This document shows, piece after piece, positions 48,019 through 59,100 of a DNA stretch of 64,000 bases (positions are counted from its first letter, which is position 1; each line of letters opens with the position of its first letter). Position numbers and translations under genes: made by a program. This stretch comes from Arion vulgaris (lineage: Eukaryota; Mollusca; Gastropoda; Stylommatophora; Arionidae): positions 21,727,813-21,791,812 of the forward strand of contig CM036759.1 of assembly GCA_020796225.1 (NCBI GenBank). Reading direction: 5' to 3'. The notes under the pieces were generated by a model, which did not search any database, was not told where the DNA came from, and was given only the letters and a program-made list of their open reading frames with translations.

Positions 48019-48317
48019 GAATATCCTACAATGCTCAAACATACTTCCTAGTCTTGCCAATGTCAGATGTATGTTTAAACGTACAATAACTGTAGCATTG
48101 TCATTTGATAAATATTCTATTTTTGTTACAGATTTCTGAAGACAATGTAAACAATGGAACAATGAAATCCGAATGCTTGAAATAAAGCCATCAAAAGACA
48201 TGAACACTTCGTTCTGAAACCTGAGTAAATAGTGTCGCGTAAGTTGATTCAATTCTCTATCAGTTTGTATCGCCTGTCTGATACCGGCAACCAAAAGGAA
48301 GCCAAGAAGGATATATA

Positions 48318-48487
48318 TATACATAATATATATTCCTCTCGTACCGGTATACGTTATATAAGGCCTGCAAGTAATTTCTCCATACCGCTCTGTCTTGGGC
48401 AACTCGCTCAATCTCTTCCATGTAACTGAGTCCGATATTTCTCACCTCTCTCAGTAAAGTTTGCTAAAGGTTTCCCTAGGAATATAT
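48318..48487 (-). mobile_element. LINE-G 3' end
   Basis: LSYMEEIERVAQDRAVWRNY then LQALYNVYRYERN on the reverse strand, with a TATA-rich tail. Confidence 0.75.
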
Positions 48488-49082
48488 ATATTTATATACA
48501 TGCAGGTACATAAGCAACATAGGTAATAAATGCAAAAGTTCAGATTAGCTGGTTGTGCCACATAGTAAATTTTTTTGAAATCAATAGAAATCAGTCCAAT
48601 ACTAAGCTACTGTAGGTCAACTAAAGCTTAAAGCCAGTTCTTACATAGTACTCGCAAACTTGAAGGAACCACAGCCAGTAAGAAATGCAAGCTTTCATAA
48701 ATAGGAGCTTACGTAGAAAAGTTGGTTGAAATGGTATAACTATGTTATTAGTTATGAACTAATGAAAAGAACCAAACAAGCACAAGTGAAACGAGAACTT
48801 AAGGCGTAGTCATGTAATGGCTGACATTTAACTCGGTTTCTAGCTGTGGTACTTCATCAGCTGTATGATGGTGTCCTTGCATCGCACTCTCTGTCTTCCT
48901 CGAAGTCTAGATCTCAAACTCTTCTTATCCGGTACTTGCCACTGCAATTTCATGTCGTCTGTGCTGTAGAGATGACCTAGCTATCGTAGAATACTTTTCC
49001 GCTCTGGTCTGTAAGGGTTGTGATTTGACATCATGACATATTGCCTTGTTAACATCTGATTCATGCATATTGAATTAAGTAG
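48488..49082. other. No gene seen
   Basis: CTGTCTTCCTCGAAGTCTAG (48893) and following may be another old LINE end, but I cannot place it. Confidence 0.35.
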
Positions 49083-49335
49083 TAAAGTTTGGTTCATTCT
49101 TTAAGAAATGACAAAGTCCCACTTTGGACAGATCCATATGTACTTAGTCTCATTCACCAGATGGCGAAGGATATCTATGTTGATGGTATTGTTACACGCT
49201 GGTTAAACATATTTACAAACCACGATCTCACGTCTCCATTACTAATTGTTCCACAACTGATTCTACACTCCTCTGTTCGCAGGACAATATTCCGGGAAAA
49301 GGAACTGTTGAAATTTGTTGCAGATCATCTTCCAT
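49083..49335 (-). mobile_element. LINE-B 3' end, diverged
   Basis: Shows the same order of short matches as other LINE-B 3' ends in reverse (TCCATATGTACTTAGTCTCA, ACCAGATGGCGAAG, CTGGTTAAACA) but is heavily mutated. Confidence 0.5.
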
Positions 49336-49689
49336 AATGTGCTGTACCACAAACTTCCACCAACAATTTATTTTGTTAAATCGAAAGAACTTATAGATAA
49401 ATTACATTAACATTAATATATTTTGAACTGTTCTTCTGTGCGTTTTGTAAGTTTTTATTCATTTCTTTAAAGCTCTTTCTGATGCCTGCACTCCATCTTG
49501 CGAATGGTATTCCTTTTGCTCTATTTGGATATAGTTTTTATGAGATTTACTTTAGCGCTTGCTTTATTGCTTGATTTAGTGTGATAAATAAATTGTTTAC
49601 AAGACAACGCTTGGCCAAGAGTTCTCGGTGTGCACAGAGTGTGCGTTTGGACTACGGGAAATTATGATCCTTACTTGAGGATCTAAATT

Positions 49690-49808
49690 ACGAGTACATC
49701 TTAAATCTCCAGAGACAACGGTGATAAGTAAAGCAAACCTTCACGCAAATTTCGTTCAGACATGTCAATACTACCATTGAATTCATAGCGGGCAAGCGAG
49801 AGAAATAG
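49690..49808 (+). mobile_element. SINE-like repeat S4
   Basis: ACGGTGATAAGTAAAGC, CTTCACGCAAATTTCGTTCA, TTGAATTCATAGCGGGCAAG. Confidence 0.55.
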
Positions 49809-49902
49809 GTGTCAAGCAAGATAAAAATATGAATTTCTTGTATGTCCTATTGCTGTGTTAGTAAAATAACAACTAAATTTCTGTTGCAATATTTTCTAAC
49901 AG

Positions 49903-50121
49903 GTTTTGAACAACCAGAAGAAATTACATGATCAGCACCAATCTGGGGCTAGATGTATTGAGAAATGGATATCTAAAGCTTGCTTTATTTACATGCACTC
50001 AAGTGGATATTTACAAATGAACATAGAAGAAGAAAAAGAAATTTTTCGAAACGTCCTTTGTTATATTTCAGACTTGTCTTCAAAAGTGAGCTACAATACA
50101 GAAAGAATAAAATTAGAATAG
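49903..50121 (+). CDS. Candidate tail exon (72 aa)
   Basis: An open frame that starts exactly after TTTTCTAACAG in phase 0 (VLNNQKKLHDQHQSG) and runs to TAG. It is hydrophilic and Glu/Lys-rich with no membrane segment. Its start resembles the 28546 tail exon (aliphatic/aromatic residue, Leu, two residues, Lys/Gln-rich), so it may be the tail of another family member whose membrane exon I could not find upstream. It could also be a chance frame. Confidence 0.25.
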   Translation, partial: VLNNQKKLHDQHQSGARCIEKWISKACFIYMHSSGYLQMNIEEEKEIFRNVLCYISDLSSKVSYNTERIKLE

Positions 50122-50137
50122 CAACAAACTGGCAGAT

Positions 50138-50344
50138 ATGTTGAGACCGTCGTACATAATTGTACAAATTTTCCGTGCCCTTCTTGTGGATGGAGATGAT
50201 TTCCTTCTCATAGGCATCCCACTGGCTATATATCTTTATTATCGTTGGTTCTTGAAACCACGTGAGCCGCCAATATGGGAAATTGACTGCAGTGCTTTAT
50301 GCGCCAAGTGTAAAGCAGAACATGCGCAAGCCATTTATAAATAG
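50138..50344 (+). CDS. Small single-pass membrane protein with CxxxCxxC tail (putative)
   Basis: Not recognised. 68 residues from ATG at 50138, 2 nt after a CTGGCAG acceptor. It reads LLVDGDDFLLIGIPLAIYLY, then YRWFLKPREPP and a tail with DCSALCAKC before TAG. The D-x-DD, Pro, YY, LK and CxxxCxxC landmarks align in order with the exon at 37361, which argues for paralogy. The upstream open frame 49903-50121 ends only 16 nt before this ATG. Confidence 0.5.
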   Translation: MLRPSYIIVQIFRALLVDGDDFLLIGIPLAIYLYYRWFLKPREPPIWEIDCSALCAKCKAEHAQAIYK

Positions 50345-52796
50345 TTTCTTTTAGTATCATCTAGAATATAAGACAGTTTCTTCCAAAATGGCTACCACAA
50401 TTTAAACATATTTAAGAATCAACAATATTATGTGCCATCTTGAGTTTGTGTGTTTTCTTTTTTCTATATGTATTTTATTTTATTTCAATTTGTGTTTTTT
50501 GTTATGTGTTTTTTTAGTTTTTTTAATGTGAGTATTTGAGTAACGATTTACATTGTTTGTTTAAATTTATAGTTTGATTTTTTGGAGGTTTTACTTTTGT
50601 TCTGAAACTGGAACACACACTAACGTACGTATAAACATATTCATCGTCCTTATCCTAAAGTGGCATCTCTTCATTGAGTGCAAGGTGTGTTTTACCTTCA
50701 ACATCCCGTATCTTTTATGTTGCACTCTGTCAGGCTGCAATTTATCATCTTTTGATGTTTTTCCCCACTTGCATCTCAGTATTTCTCTTGCATTGTCTTT
50801 CTTTGTCTCTCAACTATACAGTCCAGTAATGTTTATGTGAAAGTGGCTAAATGTGTCCGAAATATTTTGTGTCATTTATTTTCTCTCCTCTCTCTTTCTT
50901 TTCTCTCTGGTCAGTGGCGCTCCTGCAGCTTTGGACAACAACAATGACGTCATTCTTCTCTATTCTTGGCCGTCCTGTAATTTGTTCCAGCTGTGATTCA
51001 TTTCTTTCGATTTTTGTTCTGCTGTTATTCTCCAGGAAGTTTTGGATCTTCCAAGTTTTCGTTTACCTTGTGGTGTCTTTTGGTATTCATGACTTCGATT
51101 CTCGTGAAAGTAGTTTCCTTTCGGCTCTCACCAGTTCCAATCATGATTGTCAATGACTCAGGTAACCCTTCATGCCGTGAATATCTTGTGTTTATGTTAC
51201 TGGATTGGGTTGCTAGTCCCAAGCCAGACCCCCAACCTGGACTAACAGGAAGCCATATTTAGTCTGACCCCTACTCAGTGGCCTGTCCGGACAGGGTGAC
51301 CGTGTTAGGAACATAAGTTCTCGTCGTCCTATCCAACTGTGTCATTGAAACATGCAAGTCTCCCCATCACTACAAGGTAATGGCCTAATGGGGAGTTACA
51401 CTTCCTTTACTTAGGCTCAAATGTATCCAATAATATATACTTTATTGCACAATCCTCGCTGTCTTTCGGCTAGTTTTTTTCTTTCTTAACGAGTGCTATA
51501 AATGTATACATCATTGTACGTGTTCAGTTCTAAGTAATTTCTGATTTTCCATTTCATATTTCCATCCAAGAAAAATTAGTTTATTTTACCAACTCTCCCT
51601 TACCTAATTATGTGGATATCATGGTCGTTTGTGTTTTGAAGCTTAGCTTGTTGCCATGGAGTTTTCAACTAACAGGTATCGATCAGCTGCGAATATTTAT
51701 TTAATCTTTGCATCCAGACACAATAACACACAGTCCATTAGGTGACTGCCCCCATTTCAATTTTATATCAACATAACATCAGTTCAAGCTTAATGACACT
51801 ATATTCGGCAAAGCTGTTTTTCAACGGTTCATTTGTGTTATCAAATCTACGTGTAACGTAACCTTGGCAACTGCTCTCTTCTAAACATACAGTAAATGAA
51901 AATCTGCGATTTATGTTGTTGAGTTTATTTATCCACTTTTTGGACTAATTCAAAGTAACATTTATTTTTAAATCACATAATGTGTATATATATATATATA
52001 TATATATCCATAATTTTTTATCATTAGATTTCATCTGTGTTAAATTAGTTGGTGATAAATGCTGTCTTCATGATCCAGTGTCATTGCAAACCTAGTGTTG
52101 AGCTGTTGTCTATGCGTATGTACAATGTGGAGCTATCTATAGTGGCTAAAAGGGCAAGAGATTCATACCCGTTATCTTGCATTTACGATATTTTGCTAGT
52201 GTCCATCATCTACATTTATTACTGAGCAGTAGTGGATAAGAGTATTGGGACGGATTAGCGTAATACATAGAGTGTTCGCTTATAGAATTGGACATAACAG
52301 ATTTGATGTTCGACTAATGAGGAACAGAGTTGGTCATCCTACTTATGTATACATGGGACTAGGAAGGGGAACAGACAGACGCTTCAAACCCTAAATTCTG
52401 AAATGGCTACATGATTTTATTTTTTAAATCAGTGGCTAAGCATACAAGAGATTACTTTTACTTCAGCCGTATTTTATTAGTGCTTTATGTGTACTGTACA
52501 GTAAGCTAGCATGTTACTATGAGTATTAGATATTGTTATATATATATGAAATGACAATCGTGGCATATTCTTTACTGGACCTCGCCATCAATCACAGTAA
52601 ACGAGTTGTTGATTTTCTAGGCACCACTTGTACGTTCAGTAATTTGACATTGCTTCCTGAATATATATGTAGTAACATAGTATTGACACGACTGTATCCA
52701 TTTTTCGAGATCAAACTTACTGACAGCAATAATAAAGGGGATATTTCTAACATTAACCTATATTACACATCAAACAATCAACAAGTTTCATTTTAG
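50345..52796. other. No gene; possible GPCR 5' region
   Basis: T-rich with a TA run at 51985. The GPCR promoter and 5' UTR exon are probably here or further left but cannot be placed. An open frame 52551-52796 ends inside the inferred acceptor. Confidence 0.4.
51140..51420 (+). repeat. GC-richer segment with hairpin
   Basis: Contains GGCCTGTCCGGACAGGGTGA and an 8-bp stem CTCCCCAT..ATGGGGAG around 51359-51393. Looks repeat-derived; family not recognised. Confidence 0.35.
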
Positions 52797-52819
52797 TCGT
52801 TCACATTAGAGTGGTCATT

Positions 52820-53080
52820 ATGGCAATTACAGTCACTGATTTTACAAGCATGTGTCCTGACATATTAAACGTGAGCGATATTAGCGATAACGTCACCTTC
52901 GGCAACAGTTCATTAGGTAACACACCCAGTGATATGTTCAGATTTCCTAACTTGTTCAATGATCCATTTGAAGTTGCAATGGCCATGCTTCAACTATTGC
53001 TGTGCTTGACCAATTTTATAGGAAACACTGTGACTCTCACTGCCATTTCGATTGATAAGACGCTACAGAAAAATATTCAG
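52820..53080 (+). CDS. GPCR exon 1: extracellular N-terminus and TM1
   Basis: Encodes 87 residues from ATG at 52820. A Thr/Ser/Asn-rich N-terminus holds three sequons, then a hydrophobic segment around residues 50-78 carries the TM1 signature GNTVTL. The exon ends CAG|GTATTC, phase 0. A likely splice acceptor (TTTCATTTTAG) lies just upstream, ending at 52796, so a 5' UTR exon probably precedes this one. This ATG was chosen because it is the first in frame after that acceptor. No signal peptide is evident, which is usual for class A receptors. Confidence 0.85.
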
Positions 53081-53121
53081 GTATTCATCATATTGTGCAC
53101 TATATATATCAAAATAAACAG

Positions 53122-53157
<36 letters not shown>

Positions 53158-56100
53158 TATTATATATTTCTTAGTATCGAGATGTACTGTCCGCCTATAC
53201 ACGAGATTAGTTGACATCCGAAATTCACTATTTTTTCTGCTAAATTTTATCTTGAAAAGTTTTGATCAACTAAAGAAACAGTTTCGAAATCGGATCAATA
53301 CAAGATTTAAAATTAAATAAAATCGAATTTGTGATGCCTAACCACCTTTTTACCACGTGGTGACGATAGGTTGGTATACCAGTTAGAAGGAATATAATCA
53401 CTAAAATGACCACATAAGCATGGATTACTTTCCTTAATCAAAATACGTTATTAGCTATTCAAAGTATGCTACATACACGCAAAACCTATGTCAGCAGTTT
53501 CAAGACAGCATTAGATTAGTGTTGCCCGGACGACAGTAAAATTGCAATCTGCACTGACATAGTTCCAGCCGGTCAACACGAGCGGACTTAAAGCGCGCCT
53601 GTAGTAAATGATGTGCTGGGATTAATTTGAGATCTGTCTGCTTTAACCATGGTCAGTTATATGTGGCATGTCTAGAATTGAAAGTGGAAACAATTTATAT
53701 ATGCTTGCAAACGACGGGTAAACATGGAATGTTGTTTACTATCAGGCTCTCACTTATAAATAAATATAACTTGCACAATAATTATGTAATTTTTCTAATT
53801 AAAACAAAATAGTACCATTAAAACAATTTTTTTAAATAATCTAAATTTCCGTTACATACGTTTTCGAATCCGAGCGAAGCCGGGTTAATTAGCTAGTATA
53901 TTTATATATTAGTATAAGACACATCGGAGTATATTTTATTAGACTGTGCAAAACAAAGAAAACTTATAGAACATAGTGGACCAACCAGAAGCTGTGATAG
54001 TCTCTTACAGAGCAAATTAAATTAAAGAAACATGTTGATTGAATAAAAACACAATACAGTCCACTTTTCTTCACATCTTCTTCTTCTTGTCATCCATTGT
54101 AACACAGTGAGGTGTGTGGGAGGGAAAGTAGTGGGTGCGGATGGGATGTATTTACTTCTGTTCACCTTGTCTAATGTGTTATGTAAGTTAGTATTTGTTT
54201 CTTTGGAGCTGTTTTTGTCAAGTTGTATAAGTATATTGATGTTGCTGTTTTGTTTCTAAAAGCTTTAAATTGTATGATTAATGTCTGTGAAAGTACACCA
54301 TTTAAATTTATATTTCTCTTTGCCTCCAGGTTTTAAAGGTGGCAACTCAATTTCCTGCCAATTGTCGAATTTTAAAGTACTCCCATCTTTTGAGCACTAT
54401 TTGTCTTTAATATGCACATTACTTATTCTCTGTGGCAACGTATGGATGTGAATCGTGGACCATAACACAAACATTAAAGAAATAAATTAGAGCTTCTGAA
54501 ACAGAGTGTTACAGAAAAATTATTAGAACATCCTGGACAAAGAAGAGAAAAAACAAAGACATCTTTACAAGACATGCATATCGAGGAGCATTAGCTCAGA
54601 AATAACATCATGTCTCGAAAGATGACATATTGTGACAACGTTAAACGTCACAGTGGTTTGGAGAGAACGGTTATGGAAGGTATGGTTCCTGGAGTACTAG
54701 GCAGAGGACAATCAGGACGAAGGGGCACGAACATTGAACATGACGCTTGAGGAGGAGGAAGAACTTTCTAGAGACAAGAGGTTTTCAGGTAGACTGTTAT
54801 GAAAGCGACTTTCCACAAGAGACATGCTACTACTTAATGTGCATTTCTAAACGGGTCGACGGTTTCTCCAATAAACTATCGCTGAACAAACAATTTCAAA
54901 ACATTTTATCACTTTAATTTCCGTTTTCATTATGTACACCCGCATTATCAGTTAATCTGGTGTCTGTTCTGATCTTGCCTTTTATATCTCCAATATCTAT
55001 CTTTTTATTTCGTTATGTTCACTGTGTATTGATCCTTTCAGTTTGTTTGAGAAATGATACCATCATATATTATCTGTATTGTGTAACATTGATTTCTCTA
55101 GTGGTGTACATTGACACTCTCATTTATATTTGATGTATCCTGCTGTCAGCTATGTTAATATAACCTAATGTGTGTATGTCTTTCACATCTTCATATTTTA
55201 GAACAAGTATATTATGTCTTTGGCATCAGCAGACCAGATGACGGGAATGAACATGATACAACTGCTGATCAAGAATTATTTCATGCCTACAAGCGATTTA
55301 TGGGCGTCTGTAAGTCTCTGTTTCCCATGTTCTCTCCTCCATCCTTGACATTTCATTGACGTCTTTTATTCACTATCTGCATTTTTCCCCCTAGTTCCTC
55401 CTACCTGTCTCTGAAAGTATACTCCTTCAAAGGACAGATTAATTTTTCACTTGTTATTGTCCATTATTTATTAATTATTGAATGACAGCATAGCAATTTG
55501 TGCAGACATGTAGGTGCTCAGTATTCCCATCAGGTGTCGACGTGCATGCATGCTGATGGTTTCGTTAGTTCACTGGTTAAATACACTACTAATTGTCCTC
55601 AATGTTTTACGACAAAATGTGATTCCAACATCCTTAAAATACTATACAGAGACAGTACCAATTTTAATATTCTCATCCAACAGAGGATCGCTGAGCTACC
55701 GAAGCAAGTCCTCAAATCCATCCTCAATTCGCCGGCGATCGTTATTTATGCAAGCATGTGTGTGTCACCCGCCTGCCCAGCGTGTTCGTAGCGCGTTGGA
55801 ATACGGGTGACTAGTCCTCTGTAAGTGCGGGTTCAACTCCGCGGACTGGCAGAAAAGCTACATGTTTCCCAGATTTACGGTGTTCGTGGCACCGAGCCGA
55901 AGGGTTACGATGTCCATGACACCGAGCCGAGAGCTTTCAGCTCAAGTCTTCTGGATCAGAAAAAAAAAGTTTAAAACAATGCAGCATGTCTCGCACCCTC
56001 ATTCTAATGCCATCCATGTAACAAGTGAGTTCGTGCGAGGAAAGTAGTGGCTGCAGAGGGAGTATTTACTTCTGTTCACCTTTGGCTTGGTAAGTGAATG

Positions 56101-59100
56101 AGATTTGTCTGGGCTGTGCAATTGTATAAGTATATTGATGCTGTAGTCTCAGCAATTGAGTTTAATTTGTAAAGACACCTCAAATCTCTATTTCCTTGCC
56201 CCAGGTTTTAGGTGGCACTAAATTTTCTGAAGCATAAATCCCTGGCCTTTTTGCTTTAACTAGAAAACTCGGGAAGATGATTTCTACCATCGACACATTA
56301 GTTGAGTTCCGGTCAGAAAAATATCCCCTCAAGAAGAATCGATCAGTTCCAGTCTGTAGGAGATAATGCTCAGATTCATCATGTCTGATGACTACTTTGA
56401 AACTTAAACGTCGCTTAGAAACGTTTATAATAATGTTCCTATTAGGCAGAGTGACAACAAGAGGATTGAACTGCCTGAGGAGCAGAAGAAAGAGAAGATA
56501 GAGTAGATATTTGAAAGGGAAACTAGATGAGACATGCTCTACTGAACAGGATTCTAAAGGTCGACGGTTTCAATAAATAGCTGAACAAATTTTCAAAATA
56601 TTTATACTTTAATTCGTTTTCATAGTACACGCATTATCAGTTAATCTGCGTGGTATCTGATCTTGCCTTATACTCAATATAGTTATGTGTGTATGATCCT
56701 TTAGTTTTTTGAGTATGTATAGTATCGAGAACAGCTAGCTGTACATTGACACTATTATTTTTGTGTAGCGCATATTTAATATAACCAAAGTGTGTAGTCT
56801 TACATTAGTATTTAGAACGTATAGTTAGTTTTGGTGGTAAGTGGGGAATGAACATGATAAAATGCTGATCAAAATTATAGTAAGTAGCATATAGTTTTGG
56901 TGTTCATTTTTCAGTGGTTCATTGGGTATTAGTAGTCCAGTCACCAGTATATTAAGGACAGTTTAAATCACTTGTATGTCCATTTTATAATAGTGAGTAG
57001 AATAGGCATAACTGGGCTAAGAGCTTGTAGTTCGACTATAAGTGGTAGTCAGTTGTTACGTGGTTAGATGGCTAGTCCTTTGAATGCAGATAGTAGTAAT
57101 ATAGTTGATGTTAATTGTAGTGGTGGGGATAGTAGTATTGGTAATTGCGTGATCGTAGTAATAGTAGTAGCAGCAGCAGCGCTAACAGGAGCAGCAGTAG
57201 TAGTAGGTGTTGTAGTAGAAGCAGTAGCAGTAGAAACAGTAATAGTGTTGCAGTAGTAGCAGCAACAATTGTAGTCGTAGTATTTGTAGAAGTCGTGATA
57301 TTTATACTTTGCTTATAAACTCTGCATGCCATATATAGACGTTTTATGACAAAAACAAGTATGTATGGTATCACATAAGCAAGTAAAATGAATAATTAAA
57401 TCATAAAACTAACATTAATCATTTTGCTTGCTTATGGGATACCATACATACTTGCCTTTGTCCTAAAACGCAAATTTATAAAGTTTTACCACAGCCACCC
57501 TTGGTTTCTCCAGATCTGATCCGCTCTGACCACATCAGATTTGTAGGTGTCCGTACATCGCCTATGTCATATTTAGACTCACCCTCTGCTGTGTTTATCA
57601 CAATCAGATCAGATCAGATAGTATTTCCACATCAAAGTGTGTTGACTGGAAAGGATCAATATTTTGTGTCAACTTAGGACAGTTAGATAAACGGGTTTTT
57701 TTCTTCATCTCTTGATGAATCGTTGTATTTCAGTGAAAATGTACCGGATTTTGTACAAGTTGTTAGTGTTTGTTACCAGGCACAGTCGATGACTGTGGAA
57801 ATATAGTCGGAACTACTGTGTAAGTGCTCTAACGCTGACACCTTCAGTAAATAAAAGGGACCATACACATATGTGCAGACACTGTGTGCAAGATACGTGA
57901 GCAACTAGGAAGGATCATCCAGGTGAGAATATATGAACAAAGGGGAAACCGAGCTTCCAGTTACAAATATATGAACAAGTAAGAAAATCCGTATCCATGT
58001 TAAACTAAATGAACAAAAGAGAAACAGAGTATTCAGGTGTAGACATATGAATTTTAAAAACAATATTTAGTTTTCTTCGCAAACAAGTCGAACGCAAAGA
58101 ATGATTTAAAAAACAAGTCGAACGGCAAAGAAATGACTTTATTGACGCAGGTTTTCATATATTGCTTGGTTACTCTCCGCAGAATTTGCACGGGCAAGAA
58201 TCCTAAAAAATCTTCAGGAAAACAGTACTCGCGAATTGAACAACTTGGTTTGAATTTCATAGTACAAAGTAAACTGCTTAACCCCGTCGTCACAGAGACG
58301 AACCACATATCCCATAGTTTTATTATCCAATAAGTATGTGTCAACTTTGTTGGGTTAATTTTTAAATTGTTATATTTACCACCGATCCAAATTCATTATT
58401 TTTCCCCAGTGTCAAATAAACCTGGTTCTGTTATACATGAGCACTGCAGTAAGTCTGTTGAATATGCTTACTATCGCCGTTGATCGTTACTTCTACATCG
58501 TTCATCCATTCATCCATATGCGTCACGTGACATCAAGACGAATATGTGGCATCATTATTATCCAATGGATTATTGCATCAATATATGGAGCCATTCCTAT
58601 ATACATCTTCGACGCTGACAAATCAAAGGTATTGTATATGCTAAATATGATATATGTAGTGGGCTGTGAAAGAAGTGAAATTCGTCAATTCTGTTGTATC
58701 CCTTTCCTGATAAAGGCCTTTTGGTCGAACCGTTGCTGTGTATTGTTATTGTTTTCTTGTTATTTTATATCTTGTAAAACTACAGTACTATGTTTTTTCA
58801 AACGTAGTTTTTGTAACTGCTATTTATTGCTATAATGTAGTAGTTATATTGGGATTGATTTGTTGGTTTCATGAATCTGATTCTGGGGAATCAACTGATG
58901 AGATCATTGATTACCTACAAGCTTGTAGTAAAATGCGACTGTGTCGTCGGTACTGCCTGTAACACCGCTTTTTAGGGCGATGTAGGACAGCTGGACATGT
59001 GCCTGTGGAATTTAATGGTCGCATGGCTAGAGCAGTCACCGAAATTATTCCGGCTAGGATTTTTCTTTATCCCCTCGACAGACTCCTTTCTCCTTGGCCC

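Larger units (their letters stand above)
54070..55490 (+). repeat. Duplicated segment, good copy (holds GPCR exon 2)
   Basis: Aligns in order with 55990-56980: GTATTTACTTCTGTTCACCT, GTATAAGTATATTGATG, ACGGTTTC..CAATAAA, ACCCGCATTATCAGTTAATCTG, TGTACATTGACACT, and exon 2 itself. Confidence 0.8.

Noticed and set aside
52551..52796. 82-codon open frame just upstream of the GPCR ATG, possible uORF
   Set aside because: Its stop lies in what looks like a 3' splice acceptor (TTTCATTTTAG), so it is probably intronic.
57068..57374. Val/Ala-rich frame and opposing Leu-rich frame
   Set aside because: Trinucleotide repeat on both strands; no other support.
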